DNA of 64,000 nt from [Anoxybacillus] calidus (lineage in GTDB: Bacteria; Bacillota; Bacilli; Bacillales; Anoxybacillaceae): NCBI RefSeq assembly GCF_013760845.1, contig NZ_JACDUU010000001.1, positions 248,001 to 312,000 on the forward strand, written 5' to 3'. Each line of letters starts with the position of its first letter. Positions within the stretch are counted from its first letter, which is position 1. Below are positions 26,258-34,432 of this stretch, piece after piece. The position numbers and the translations under genes are program-made. The notes beneath the pieces are model-generated. The model was not told the origin of the DNA. It ran no database searches and worked only from the letters and a program-made list of their open reading frames with translations.

Positions 26258-27046
26258 TTGAAGCTTGCAGGAAAACATATTGTCATTACAGGAGCATCAG
26301 CAGGAGTCGGCGAAAAAATAGCCTACGAGGTCGCTAAACGTGGGGCAACGCCAATTTTGCTTGCAAGAAGCGAAGAAAAGCTGAAAGAGATTGCAAGTGA
26401 TATCCAATCTAATTATCAAGTTCCTTGCTATTATGATCGTTTGGATGTGAGCGATTTAACGGCTGTTGAATCGGTGTTCACCAACCTCTTTCATGAGTTG
26501 AAGACGGTCGATGTGCTGGTAAATAACGCTGGATTTGGTGTATTTAAAAACGTGGAAGATATCGATTTGGCAGAAATGAAAAAAATGTTTGAAGTCAATG
26601 TGTTCGGTCTTATTGCCTGTTCGAAAATCGCGCTTTCTCATATGGCAGAGCGTCAAACGGGGCATATTATTAATATTGCTTCACAGGCAGGGAAAATTGC
26701 AACTCCGAAATCGAGTGTTTATGCAGCAACGAAGCATGCTGTATTAGGGTTTACAAATAGTTTGCGCATGGAAGCCGCACAGTCGGGAGTTTATGTTACT
26801 GCGGTGAATCCAGGACCAATAAAAACAAACTTTTTTAACATTGCAGATGCTTCAGGAAGTTATGTGAAAAATGTAGAGCGCTATATGCTTGATGCGGAAG
26901 AAGTGGCGTGTCGCGTCGTTGATATTATGTTGACACCAACGCGCGAAGTGAATTTGCCGCGTTGGATGAATATCGGCAGCAAGTTGTATCAACTGTTCCC
27001 AACGTTTGTTGAGAAAGTGGGAGGAAAAGCGTTTTATCAAAAATGA
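26258..27046 (+). CDS. yqjQ: Short-chain dehydrogenase/reductase (YqjQ)
   Basis: A 262-residue classical SDR. Cofactor motif VITGASAGVGEKIA, structural NNAGFGVF, and the catalytic Ser (NIASQAG) with Tyr-Lys (VYAATKHAV) are intact. A C-terminal extension (PRWMNIGSKLYQLFPTFVEKV) resembles the membrane-associating tails of the DltE/YqjQ group. The substrate is unknown. Translation starts at TTG, with GAGGTG seven nt upstream. Co-transcribed with yqjP. Confidence 0.85.
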   Translation: MKLAGKHIVITGASAGVGEKIAYEVAKRGATPILLARSEEKLKEIASDIQSNYQVPCYYDRLDVSDLTAVESVFTNLFHELKTVDVLVNNAGFGVFKNVEDIDLAEMKKMFEVNVFGLIACSKIALSHMAERQTGHIINIASQAGKIATPKSSVYAATKHAVLGFTNSLRMEAAQSGVYVTAVNPGPIKTNFFNIADASGSYVKNVERYMLDAEEVACRVVDIMLTPTREVNLPRWMNIGSKLYQLFPTFVEKVGGKAFYQK

Positions 27047-27086
27047 CGCTAGCTTATGAAGGAGAGGAATTGGCTGATCGTTCTAA

Positions 27087-27192
27087 GAAGGGACTGTCTC
27101 ATAAGGAGGGGACTCTCTCGAAAGCTTTTTCTCTCCATTGTCCATATAGATGAGAGAGGCGTCCGCTCTTTTGTTTTTGAGACCGCCTCTTA
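27087..27192. repeat. Dispersed palindromic repeat, copy 3
   Basis: Outer part GGGACTGTCTCATAAGG opposes TTTTTGAGACCGCCTCTT, with inner arms GGGGACTCTCTC / GAGAGAGGCGTCC. It lies between convergent yqjQ and yqzH, and its right end provides the last codon and stop of yqzH. Confidence 0.7.
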
Positions 27193-27384
27193 TTTTGTGA
27201 GATATTCATAAACAAGGTCGTTTATTAATTCATATAAATCAATGTCAGGGTGTTTTTCTTTTTCTAAAATAATTTTTTGATATAGCTGTTCGTAATCGTC
27301 GTTCGCTAAAGGAAATATGTCTATATCATGACAATAGTGTGAAAAACAGTTGCGAATCATTTTGTTTAACAACTTCTCGTCCAT
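27190..27384 (-). CDS. yqzH: YqzH-like small protein
   Basis: A 64-residue acidic protein starting MDEKLLNKMIRNCF and ending LINDLVYEYLTK, predicted mostly helical with no membrane segment. Size, character and position next to yqjQ match B. subtilis yqzH, whose function is unknown. The ATG at 27384 follows a GAGGTGAGCAAA site. The 3' end overlaps a dispersed repeat. Confidence 0.7.
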   Translation of the reverse strand: MDEKLLNKMIRNCFSHYCHDIDIFPLANDDYEQLYQKIILEKEKHPDIDLYELINDLVYEYLTK

Positions 27385-27471
27385 TTTGCTCACCTCGGAT
27401 ATCAAAGTCAACTATGCGCATGCTTGTTTTAGGTGAAAGCAGGTACGCTAATGGCACCTGCTAAGTTAGAC

Positions 27472-27675
27472 TTATTGTTGATTAGCGCGCACAACTGATT
27501 GGAATTTTCCTTTGTGTGAACCATCACAGAATGGCATTTTTTGCGAGAGACCACATCGGCATAGTGAAAATGTTTCTTTTGTTTCAAATTTGTTGCCTTC
27601 TGCATCAATTAATTCAACATCGCCTGTCACGCGAAATGAACCGTTATCGTTTACTTTAATTTGTACTTTAGACAT
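27472..27675 (-). CDS. CDGSH iron-sulfur domain protein
   Basis: A 67-residue protein consisting of a small beta scaffold and the CDGSH motif CRCGLSQKMPFCDGSH, whose three Cys and one His bind a 2Fe-2S cluster. Single-domain bacterial versions are soluble, and roles in redox or cluster transfer are suspected. An AAAGGAGGGCTTTAT ribosome site precedes the ATG at 27675. It is divergent from yqkB, another protein of the iron-sulfur assembly fold. Confidence 0.88.
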   Translation of the reverse strand: MSKVQIKVNDNGSFRVTGDVELIDAEGNKFETKETFSLCRCGLSQKMPFCDGSHKGKFQSVVRANQQ

Positions 27676-27786
27676 ATAAAGCCCTCCTTTTGTCAATGAA
27701 AGTATCATTTTTGATAGTAAAGGTTATGAGCGGAAAATTCAACATTGTCATATATAGCAGAATAGGAAAAAGGAGCATCAACAACC

Positions 27787-28122
27787 GTGAAAATCATATT
27801 TACCGATAAAGCGATTGAAAAACTAAAACCAATTTTGTCTCATACAAATAAGCAGTTAAAATTAAAATATGATACAGATGGCTGCGGTTGTGCAGTGAAT
27901 GGGGTGACAACCCTTTGGCTTGTCGAGCAGGCGGATAAAGATGATATCGTTGTAGAAACCAATTTTGTACCAATTTTACTTGAAAAATCTCGTCTCATTT
28001 TTTATGATGAGACAATGACGATTGATACGGTTGAATCGGTGGGGTGTTTTCAGTTAAAAAGCCCAAGCGAGATCATGAATCCGCGCATGTCATTAGTGGA
28101 AAGAAGTGAACGCAATGAATGA
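27787..28122 (+). CDS. yqkB: HesB/IscA-like iron-sulfur biosynthesis family protein (YqkB)
   Basis: A 111-residue HesB-fold protein beginning with GTG ([15 protein letters not shown]). It contains [13 protein letters not shown] and a late VESVGCFQL; the spacing of Cys differs from IscA/SufA, as in the YqkB subgroup. Probable iron or cluster handling, not demonstrated. The stop codon overlaps the start of yqkC by a few bases, so they are coupled. Matches B. subtilis yqkB. Confidence 0.82.
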   Translation: MKIIFTDKAIEKLKPILSHTNKQLKLKYDTDGCGCAVNGVTTLWLVEQADKDDIVVETNFVPILLEKSRLIFYDETMTIDTVESVGCFQLKSPSEIMNPRMSLVERSERNE

Positions 28123-28354
28123 TAAATTAAAACAAATCGGAAATATTGCTAAAAATAAAACATGGGTGTCTTTTTTGCATGAAAATCATCCATATAGCTT
28201 GCTGCATTGGTCCATCGCCGGAGTGTATCAAGAACCGAAAGATGTTTGGCTTTTGCAAGACGAAATGACGTTTGAAACACAAGAATTTGCCACACTTGAT
28301 GAGGCGCTTGAGTGGATGGCCAAACACATGGAGCGTATAACAGAGATTTTATGA
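28115..28354 (+). CDS. yqkC: YqkC-like small protein
   Basis: A 79-residue protein ([20 protein letters not shown] at the start) with several Trp residues ([24 protein letters not shown]). It has the same length as B. subtilis YqkC, of unknown function. I chose the ATG at 28115, with a GGAAAGAAG site upstream; it overlaps yqkB by eight bases. A GTCTGACCCC palindrome follows directly. Confidence 0.72.
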   Translation: MNDKLKQIGNIAKNKTWVSFLHENHPYSLLHWSIAGVYQEPKDVWLLQDEMTFETQEFATLDEALEWMAKHMERITEIL

Positions 28355-28411
28355 AAGGGGGTCTGACCCCCATTGCATTAACGCGGTGAAGCGATGGGGG
28401 TCAGACCCTTT
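28355..28411. repeat. GTCTGACCCC palindrome, copy A
   Basis: Near-perfect hairpin: GGGTCTGACCCCCAT... opposes ...ATGGGGGTCAGACCC, with a loop around TTAACGCGGTGAAG. It begins at the base after the yqkC stop and reaches the stop of the small reverse gene. Same family as 28855-28910 and 37811-37868. Flanking A and T runs make it a plausible terminator. Confidence 0.85.
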
Positions 28412-28529
28412 ATTGTGGCGAGTTTTGTCTTTTGGTCGGATGGATGGCTTGTTCTAATTCTTCTTTAGCGATTACTGGTTTTACAGTATCGGCGTTCGGT
28501 TTGCCTTTTTGCCCACGATTTTTTGCCAT
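28410..28529 (-). CDS. Small basic protein, 39 residues, unknown function
   Basis: Reads MAKNRGQKGKPNADTVKPVI, then a short acidic helix (AKEELEQAIHPTK) and RQNSPQ at the end. It has an excellent AAAGGAGACGAACATC ribosome site. Composition (basic, no hydrophobic core) recalls minor small acid-soluble spore proteins, but I cannot assign it to a named family. Convergent with yqkC and divergent from yqkE. Confidence 0.6.
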   Translation of the reverse strand: MAKNRGQKGKPNADTVKPVIAKEELEQAIHPTKRQNSPQ

Positions 28530-28612
28530 GATGTTCGTCTCCTTTACATAGTTTGATGTTCGCTATTATCATGAAGAAAAACGTTTGCTTTTATGCATAG
28601 GGGGAATGAACT

Positions 28613-28855
28613 GTGAAGAAACGTCGTCAACCATTACTGCCAGAAAAAGAGGAGAAAATAACGCTAAAAGATCACCTTCATTCCAATTTATTTGAGCAAT
28701 TAAAAGCGAAAAAGAAGGAGTTAGAAGCAGAAGAACAGCGTAAAAAGGCGGAAGAAGAAGCAAAAAGACGTGAAGAACAAAAACGACGCGAGAAAAATAA
28801 GTCATTTGAAGAATTGTTAAACGAAAGCGACTTAGATTGGAGAAAATTTAAATAG
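28613..28855 (+). CDS. yqkE: YqkE (DUF3886) small helical protein
   Basis: An 80-residue highly charged protein that forms one long Lys/Glu-rich helix (about 25-65), ending FEELLNESDLDWRKFK. This ending is typical of DUF3886/YqkE. Function unknown. GTG start, with an AGGGGGAATGAACT site. The TAG stop overlaps the first base of a GTCTGACCCC palindrome. Confidence 0.78.
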   Translation: MKKRRQPLLPEKEEKITLKDHLHSNLFEQLKAKKKELEAEEQRKKAEEEAKRREEQKRREKNKSFEELLNESDLDWRKFK

Positions 28856-28910
28856 GGGTCTGACCCCCACTACATTAACGCGGTGAAGTGGTGGGGGTCA
28901 GACCCCCTTT
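28855..28910. repeat. GTCTGACCCC palindrome, copy B
   Basis: GGGGTCTGACCCCCAC opposes GTGGGGGTCAGACCCC, with loop TACATTAACGCGGTGAA. It fills the whole gap between the yqkE stop and the stop of convergent yqkF, touching both stop codons. Nearly identical to copies A and C. Confidence 0.88.
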
Positions 28911-29829
28911 AACGGTGTGCATGATATACAGAGGTTTTGGTCTGCTGCTTTAGCCATTCGTATTCTTCGGTTGTTAAACTTGGTGCAGAGGCAGCGGAAA
29001 TGTTTTCTTTGAGCTGTTCAAGGCTGCTTGCCCCTGGGATAACAGCGGCAACAACTGGGTGTGTTAAGCAAAATTGCAAGGCTGTTGCTGTGAGCGTGCG
29101 GTTTTTCCTCATTTTTTCCTTGATTTGTGGAAGGAGCATTTGCAGTTCAGCATATGTATAATCAAGATAGCCATGTTCTTTCACGCTTTCATTAACCATT
29201 TCCAATGGCCGTTCTGTCAACATCCCTTTTGCGACTGGTCCGCGGGCAATCACACTAATGTTGTGTTCTTCCAATAATGGAAACCATTCTTCTGGACGCC
29301 GGTCTAAAAGGCTGTATTGCATCATGACGCTCACGATATTTGAATGTTTCACATATTCGCGAATGACGTTCGGGCGAATCGACGAGATGCCGTAATAACG
29401 AATGATTCCTTCTTGCTTCAGCTCTTCAAATGCTTCAATGGTTTCATCGATGTTGTCTTCAATCGTGCCGCCATGAAGCTGATATAAGTCAATATAATCG
29501 GTTTGCAAGCGGCGCAAGCTGTTTTTCACTGCTTGTTTTATATATGCTTTCGAAGGATCCCAATACCAACCTTCTTTTCCTTCTTCCCAGCGATTTCCTA
29601 CTTTTGTTGCCAATACCACTTGTTCGCGCTTTCCTTTGATCGCTTTCCCAACAAATTCTTCGTTCAGGCCGCGATCGTAAAGATCAGCAGTATCTAAGTA
29701 GTTAATGCCGCACTCTAGTGCCTCATGAATGATTCGAATCGCTTTTGTCTCATCCGTGCCAAGCGACATACATCCAAGACCAATTTCACTCACATATAAG
29801 TCTGATGAGCCAATACGTCTTTTTTTCAT
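28909..29829 (-). CDS. yqkF: Aldo/keto reductase (YqkF)
   Basis: A 306-residue TIM-barrel oxidoreductase. The N-terminus is SSDLYVSEIGLGCMSLGTD; the catalytic Asp and Tyr are in NYLDTADLYDRG, the Lys in VVLATKVGN and the His in YQLHGGTIEDN. NADPH is expected as cofactor, reducing aldehydes or ketones; the natural substrate is unknown. GGGGGAGG lies 7 nt before the ATG. It corresponds to B. subtilis yqkF. Confidence 0.87.
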   Translation of the reverse strand: MKKRRIGSSDLYVSEIGLGCMSLGTDETKAIRIIHEALECGINYLDTADLYDRGLNEEFVGKAIKGKREQVVLATKVGNRWEEGKEGWYWDPSKAYIKQAVKNSLRRLQTDYIDLYQLHGGTIEDNIDETIEAFEELKQEGIIRYYGISSIRPNVIREYVKHSNIVSVMMQYSLLDRRPEEWFPLLEEHNISVIARGPVAKGMLTERPLEMVNESVKEHGYLDYTYAELQMLLPQIKEKMRKNRTLTATALQFCLTHPVVAAVIPGASSLEQLKENISAASAPSLTTEEYEWLKQQTKTSVYHAHR

Positions 29830-29941
29830 AAAAAATCCTCCCCCTTAACGGTTTCCAACTAAACATATTTTACAATGAAAGGTAAAAAAACCACAAATAT
29901 AGTACAATAAGGTGGAAAATAATATTAGACGGGAGAGAGAA

Positions 29942-30505
29942 ATGATGGAACATTTAGTAGAAAAAACCGTTGCGAAAAAACAGATTTTTGCAGGAAAAGT
30001 CATTGACTTATATGTGGAAGAAGTGCAGTTGCCAAATGGGAAAACAAGCAAGCGGGAAATTGTGAAGCACCCAGGGGCAGTGGCGATTATCCCTGTGACC
30101 AATGAAGGGAAAATTGTACTGGTTCGTCAATATCGTAAGGCAATGGAGCGCGTTTTAGTAGAAATACCCGCAGGAAAATTAGAAAAAGGGGAAGCACCGA
30201 TTGCCACTGCACGTCGGGAATTAGAAGAAGAAACGGGCTACAAGTGCGAAACTCTGCGCCACTTAACTTCTTTTTATACATCACCGGGTTTTGCTGATGA
30301 GATTGTCCACTTATATATCGCGGAAAATTTATCGAAACTAGAAAATGCCGCATCGCTTGACGAAGACGAATTTGTAGATGTGTTAGAAGTCACACTTGAG
30401 GAGGCGTTGCAGCTTGTGAAAGAACATCAAATTTATGATGCAAAAACAGCGTATGCGATCCAATATTTGCAACTGCAACAAATGTTAGGAGAGAAGTATG
30501 AATAG
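29942..30505 (+). CDS. nudF: ADP-ribose pyrophosphatase (Nudix)
   Basis: A 187-residue Nudix hydrolase. The Nudix box is complete (G-x5-E-x7-REUxEExGU): GKLEKGEAPIATARRELEEETGY. A preceding VRQYRKAMERVLVEIPAG and a following FYTSPGFADE are typical of ADP-ribose pyrophosphatases, which cleave ADP-ribose to AMP and ribose-5-phosphate. I start at the ATG at 29942, after GGGAGAGAG; an adjacent second ATG is equally possible. It overlaps the next gene by eight bases. Confidence 0.9.
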   Translation: MMEHLVEKTVAKKQIFAGKVIDLYVEEVQLPNGKTSKREIVKHPGAVAIIPVTNEGKIVLVRQYRKAMERVLVEIPAGKLEKGEAPIATARRELEEETGYKCETLRHLTSFYTSPGFADEIVHLYIAENLSKLENAASLDEDEFVDVLEVTLEEALQLVKEHQIYDAKTAYAIQYLQLQQMLGEKYE

Positions 30506-31664
30506 CTATTATGTTGATTTACATATTCATCTGGGCCGGACCGCATCGGGAAGACCGGTAAAAATAACGGGAGCAAAAACGCTAACATTTCTCAATATTT
30601 TAAACGAAGCTTCAGAAATAAAAGGATTAAACATGATTGGCATTATTGATTGCCATGTGCCCGAAGTATTGGCTGAAATCGAGCATGCCATTTTAACGGG
30701 GGTATTCACGGAACATCAAGACGGCGGTGTGCGTGCCCATAACATGACTGTGATTTTGGGAAGTGAAATCGAAGTGTATGATGAGCATTGTCATGGTCCG
30801 ATTCATGTACTTACTTTTTTTCCGACGGTTGAGACAATGCGCCTATTTTCACAATGGCTGGAAAAGCGGGTAAAAAACATCTCGCTAAGTTCGCAGAGAA
30901 TGTATGGTTTAGGGAAAGAGTTACAAAAGCTCGTTAAGCAACTAGGAGGATTATTTGTTCCGGCACACGTTTTCACTCCGTTCAAAAGTCTTTACGGCAA
31001 AGGTGTGCGTAGAAGTTTAACGGAAGTGTTTGAAGCGGATTTAATTGATGCGATTGAATTAGGTTTGAGCGCTGATACAAAGATGGCGGACCAGATTGCT
31101 GAGCTCCACCGCTATTCGTATTTATCGAATTCCGACGCTCACTCACTTGGGAAAATCGCTCGGGAATATCAAATCATTCACATGAAAGCAGCGACTTTTG
31201 CGGAGTTGAAAAAAGCATTGAAACGAGAAGAAGGACGCGCAATTGTTGCCAACTACGGACTCAATCCATTGCTTGGAAAATATCATCGAACCGTCTGTGA
31301 AAACTGTTTGCATCCGCTTGAAAGCGGGAACGGTCCTTGTTCTGTTTGCGGACATCGTAAACAAATAAAAGGTGTTTTTGAGCGCCTGCAGGAATTGAAA
31401 ACAAGCACTGTTTCGCCTAGCTATCGTCCACCTTATATTTATCAAGTGCCGTTAGAATTCATTCCGGGACTTGGTCCAAAAACATATAAAAAATTACTTT
31501 CTCATTTTGGAACTGAAATGCGTGTGCTACATGATGTGTCACGCGAACAATTAACAGAGGTTGTCGGAGAAAAGCTAGCGAATCTCATTGTTCTCGCACG
31601 TTCTGGAAAACTCCATATTCACGCTGGAGGCGGCGGCAAATACGGAAAAATCGCTCCTGAGTAA
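30498..31664 (+). CDS. yqxK: Endonuclease Q family protein (YqxK)
   Basis: A 388-residue protein with an N-terminal PHP phosphoesterase domain (YYVDLHIHLGRT; later IDCHVPEV, GSEIEVYD, VPAHVF, LSNSDAHSL). A zinc-ribbon-like CENC...CSVCG lies at about 272-290, and a helix-hairpin-helix-like C-terminus (FIPGLGPKTYKKLL) follows. This is the EndoQ architecture: these enzymes nick DNA 5' of deaminated bases. Whether this bacterial member shares that specificity is inferred. It overlaps nudF, so both may serve nucleotide and DNA sanitation. A terminator overlaps the stop codon. Confidence 0.82.
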   Translation: MNSYYVDLHIHLGRTASGRPVKITGAKTLTFLNILNEASEIKGLNMIGIIDCHVPEVLAEIEHAILTGVFTEHQDGGVRAHNMTVILGSEIEVYDEHCHGPIHVLTFFPTVETMRLFSQWLEKRVKNISLSSQRMYGLGKELQKLVKQLGGLFVPAHVFTPFKSLYGKGVRRSLTEVFEADLIDAIELGLSADTKMADQIAELHRYSYLSNSDAHSLGKIAREYQIIHMKAATFAELKKALKREEGRAIVANYGLNPLLGKYHRTVCENCLHPLESGNGPCSVCGHRKQIKGVFERLQELKTSTVSPSYRPPYIYQVPLEFIPGLGPKTYKKLLSHFGTEMRVLHDVSREQLTEVVGEKLANLIVLARSGKLHIHAGGGGKYGKIAPE

Positions 31665-31685
31665 GTAAAGGGAGCGATTTTTTGT
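31648..31685 (+). terminator. Terminator at the end of yqxK
   Basis: 10-bp stem AAATCGCTCC / GGAGCGATTT and a T run. The left arm lies inside the last codons of yqxK. Confidence 0.85.
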
Positions 31686-31718
31686 TAGCTCTTCTTCTAC
31701 TAAATCTTTTTCCCTGTC

Positions 31719-31744
31719 ATAGATTTCAAATCTGTTCATACAAT
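31719..31744 (+). promoter_or_regulatory. Sigma-E type promoter of spoIIM
   Basis: Perfect -10 element CATACAAT at 31737-31744 and an upstream ATA (in GTCATAGATT) 15 bp before it. This fits mother-cell sigma-E promoters and the known mother-cell expression of spoIIM. Confidence 0.7.
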
Positions 31745-31777
31745 CTACTAAGAGTATGATAGGGGGAAAGACTAGGA

Positions 31778-32425
31778 ATGAGAAGACAAACTTTTAAATC
31801 TGCATTTGTGCTGCACTTTCGTGAACACTCATCGATTTATTTGTTTATGATTGTTTTATTTTTAATGGGCGTTATTTTTGGTGCCATTGTCGTGAACAGT
31901 TTGAATTTTAGTCAAAAACAAGATTTATATTATTACTTAACGCGTTTTTTTGGACAAGTATCAAGCGGAGAACTTGCTAGCGCATATGATATGTTTCAAC
32001 AAAGCTATTTTCATAATATAAAATATATCGGGCTTATGTGGATTTTAGGAATTTCCATTATCGGATTGCCGATTATCTTAATTTTGCTGTTTTTAAAAGG
32101 CATCGTTGTCGGATTTACCGTTGGATTTTTAGTCAATCAAATGGGATGGCACGGGTTTTTATTATCATTCGTTTCAGTTATGCCGCAAAATTTGCTGATC
32201 ATTCCTGCTTTTATCATTATGGGGGCTGTATCCGTATCGTTTTCATTAAAAATGGTGCGCAATCAGTTTATGAAGCGTGCTTATGAGCCAGTGTTTCCGA
32301 TGATTGTTCGTTACACCCTTGTCATGATATTTGTCAGCATTGGTTTGTTAGCTTCATCGTTTATTGAAGCTTATTTATCGCCATCACTGATGAAAGAAGT
32401 CATTCAAATCGCAAATAAAAAATAA
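31778..32425 (+). CDS. spoIIM: Stage II sporulation protein M
   Basis: A 215-residue integral membrane protein with about five helices (near 25-45, 85-110, 112-135, 140-165, 178-200) and a basic N-terminus. SpoIIM works with SpoIID and SpoIIP in septal peptidoglycan removal and engulfment of the forespore, in the mother-cell membrane. Length and position before fur match B. subtilis. A GATAGGGGG ribosome site and a good sigma-E type promoter lie upstream. Confidence 0.9.
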   Translation: MRRQTFKSAFVLHFREHSSIYLFMIVLFLMGVIFGAIVVNSLNFSQKQDLYYYLTRFFGQVSSGELASAYDMFQQSYFHNIKYIGLMWILGISIIGLPIILILLFLKGIVVGFTVGFLVNQMGWHGFLLSFVSVMPQNLLIIPAFIIMGAVSVSFSLKMVRNQFMKRAYEPVFPMIVRYTLVMIFVSIGLLASSFIEAYLSPSLMKEVIQIANKK

Positions 32426-32472
32426 TTATTATTTAATAATCATTTTATTTATTAATTTATAACCATTTCATT

Positions 32473-32500
32473 TTGACACTTCCCTTTCTTTTGTTATAAT
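32473..32500 (+). promoter_or_regulatory. Sigma-A promoter of fur
   Basis: Consensus TTGACA (32473-32478) and TATAAT (32495-32500) with 16-bp spacing. An inverted repeat ATTATTA-TT-TAATAAT at 32425-32440, just upstream, resembles Fur/PerR-type boxes but with a 2-base centre, so it is only a candidate operator. Confidence 0.75.
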
Positions 32501-32530
32501 TATGTTTGAACGGCGAGGGAGGGAGTAGAG

Positions 32531-32992
32531 ATGGAAAGTCGTATTGAACGAATTAAAAAACAGTTGCACACGGCTGGCTATAAGCTTACGCCGCAACGTG
32601 AGGCAACAGTTCGAGTGCTTTTAGAACATGAAGAGGATCATTTAAGTGCGGAAGACGTATACCTCCTCGTTAAAGAAAAATCACCTGAGATTGGTTTAGC
32701 GACAGTGTATCGAACACTTGAGCTGTTAACCGAACTGAAAATTGTTGATAAAATTAATTTTGGAGATGGCGTGTCGCGTTATGACCTTCGCAAGGAAGGG
32801 GCTGCTCACTTTCACCACCATCTCGTTTGCATTGAATGCGGTGCAGTTGATGAAATTCAAGAAGATTTGCTTGAAGATGTAGAAGCGATTGTTGAACGGG
32901 ATTGGAACTTCAAAATTAAAGATCATCGTTTAACGTTCCATGGCATTTGCTATCGCTGTCAAGAAAAAGAACAAAAAGAGGAACATGAATAA
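32531..32992 (+). CDS. fur: Ferric uptake regulator
   Basis: A 153-residue metal-responsive repressor. An N-terminal winged helix (YKLTPQREATVRVLLEH; GLATVYRTLELL as recognition helix) is followed by the dimer/metal domain with HFHHHLVCIECG and a second CxxC (GICYRCQEK) for structural zinc. As Fur it represses iron-uptake genes when iron is sufficient; PerR and Zur paralogues are less likely given synteny with B. subtilis fur. GGGAGGGAGTAG forms the ribosome site. It has its own consensus promoter and a strong terminator. Confidence 0.92.
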   Translation: MESRIERIKKQLHTAGYKLTPQREATVRVLLEHEEDHLSAEDVYLLVKEKSPEIGLATVYRTLELLTELKIVDKINFGDGVSRYDLRKEGAAHFHHHLVCIECGAVDEIQEDLLEDVEAIVERDWNFKIKDHRLTFHGICYRCQEKEQKEEHE

Positions 32993-33000
32993 TTACGTAG

Positions 33001-33034
33001 AAAAACCTTTTCAAGTTTGAAAAGGTTTTTTAGT
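33001..33034 (+). terminator. Terminator after fur
   Basis: Stem AAAAACCTTTTCA / TGAAAAGGTTTTT with a short loop, then T run. Confidence 0.88.
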
Positions 33035-33105
33035 TTATATGTATAAATTAAAAAAAACATGGCATATCCTCTATTAAATAAGTATTACATATACGGAGGA
33101 AGGCC

Positions 33106-33330
33106 ATGAAATCTTGGATAAAGATGTTGCTGCAAATGTTAAAAGTGTTCCTTTTATTTACAGGTTGCACGATTTTATTTTATTATAGTATTGTATGGAT
33201 GAATCAAGAGTATGAGAATTATCATCGCTACGATGAGCCTGAAGGTTCAGCGGTAAAAGTATCGACGCTAGAGAAGCATCGAAGCGATTGGTTGGAACGA
33301 TTGTTGTTCTTTTATCGAGATGGGGAGTAG
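33106..33330 (+). CDS. yqzK: YqzK (DUF4227) small membrane protein
   Basis: A 74-residue protein with one membrane helix (about 8-30, KMLLQMLKVFLLFTGCTILF) and a charged C-terminal part containing YDEPEGSAVKVS and WLERLLFFYRDGE. This is the YqzK family, always found before xerD in Bacillaceae; function unknown. GGAGGAAGG precedes the ATG. xerD starts only six bases after its stop, so the two are co-transcribed. Confidence 0.82.
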   Translation: MKSWIKMLLQMLKVFLLFTGCTILFYYSIVWMNQEYENYHRYDEPEGSAVKVSTLEKHRSDWLERLLFFYRDGE

Positions 33331-33336
33331 AGAGCG

Positions 33337-34233
33337 TTGGAAAACCATATAAAAGATTTTATTCACTATTTGATTGTGGAAAGAAACTTAGCCCAAAACA
33401 CGATTGTTTCATATGAGAGAGATTTAAAAAAGTATATGCAATACCTTGTTAACGTAGAGCAAATCCATTCGTTTAACGATGTATCGCGTCTTCATATCAT
33501 TCAATTTTTAAAATTTTTAAAAGAAAAAGGAAGTTCACCCAAAACGATTGCAAGGCATGTCGCCTCCATTCGTTCGTTCCATCAGTTTTTATTGAGAGAA
33601 AAGGTAACGGAACAAGATCCATCTGTTCATATTGAATCTCCGCAATTAGAAAGAACGCTTCCGAAAGTGTTGTCAACTGCGGAAGTGGAGGCTTTGCTGG
33701 AGACGCCGAAAACGAATACGCCATTTGGTATTCGGGATAAAGCGATGCTGGAACTATTGTATGCAACAGGCATTCGCGTCAGCGAGCTTGTTAATTTAAA
33801 TGTATCAGATGTTCACTTAACGATGGGATTTGTGCGTTGTTACGGAAAAGGGAATAAAGAGCGGATTGTGCCGATTGGCAGCATGGCAACAAAGGCATTA
33901 AAATTGTATATGGAATCGGCAAGAGGGATGCTTATAAACCCGAAAAAACCAAAAACGGAAGCACTTTTTCTGAACCATCACGGAGAGCGTTTGTCAAGGC
34001 AAGGGTTTTGGAAAATTTTAAAGAAGCTTGCTAAAGAAGCAAAGATTGAAAAAGAATTAACTCCTCACACATTAAGACACTCATTTGCCACTCACTTGCT
34101 AGAGAACGGTGCGGATTTAAGAGCTGTCCAAGAATTACTTGGTCATGCTGATATTTCAACAACACAAATCTATACTCATGTAACAAAAACAAGATTAAAA
34201 GATGTATACAACATGTATCATCCGCGCGCATAG
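33337..34233 (+). CDS. xerD: Site-specific tyrosine recombinase XerD
   Basis: A 298-residue tyrosine recombinase. The N-terminal SAM-like core-binding domain is about 1-90; the catalytic domain carries Arg147, Lys171, His244, Arg247, His270 and the nucleophile Tyr279, all present. With CodV/XerC it resolves chromosome dimers at dif. It corresponds to B. subtilis xerD (ripX). TTG start after a weak GAGAG site, consistent with coupling to yqzK. A terminator follows. Confidence 0.94.
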   Translation: MENHIKDFIHYLIVERNLAQNTIVSYERDLKKYMQYLVNVEQIHSFNDVSRLHIIQFLKFLKEKGSSPKTIARHVASIRSFHQFLLREKVTEQDPSVHIESPQLERTLPKVLSTAEVEALLETPKTNTPFGIRDKAMLELLYATGIRVSELVNLNVSDVHLTMGFVRCYGKGNKERIVPIGSMATKALKLYMESARGMLINPKKPKTEALFLNHHGERLSRQGFWKILKKLAKEAKIEKELTPHTLRHSFATHLLENGADLRAVQELLGHADISTTQIYTHVTKTRLKDVYNMYHPRA

Positions 34234-34263
34234 TAGTTTTATAGTTTATTAGTGATTAGTGTT

Positions 34264-34293
34264 AAAAGGCTGAATCGATCAGCCTTTTTTATT
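34264..34293 (+). terminator. Terminator after xerD
   Basis: Stem AAAGGCTGA / TCAGCCTTT with a 5-nt loop and T run. Confidence 0.88.
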
Positions 34294-34299
34294 TTTTTA

Positions 34300-34352
34300 T
34301 TGCTTACAACGATGAAAACGTTTTATAATTTAGTTGTCAGACTTCTGACCAA
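34300..34352 (+). promoter_or_regulatory. deoB operon promoter with cre-like site and palindromic operator
   Basis: TTGCTT (34300-34305) and TATAAT (34324-34329), 18 bp apart. A cre-like sequence TGAAAACGTTTTAT (34313-34326) overlaps the -10 region with one deviation from consensus, suggesting CcpA repression. Directly downstream is a palindrome GTCAGA-CT-TCTGAC (34336-34349), flanked by TT(G)/(C)AA, which could bind a GntR- or DeoR-type repressor near the start point. The regulator is not identified. Confidence 0.6.
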
Positions 34353-34432
34353 TTTTTATTGCTTGTTTTTTCGACAATTAGGAAATCATACGAGTTAGAA
34401 AAGCAATTTTATTATATTCAGGAGGAATTGAC

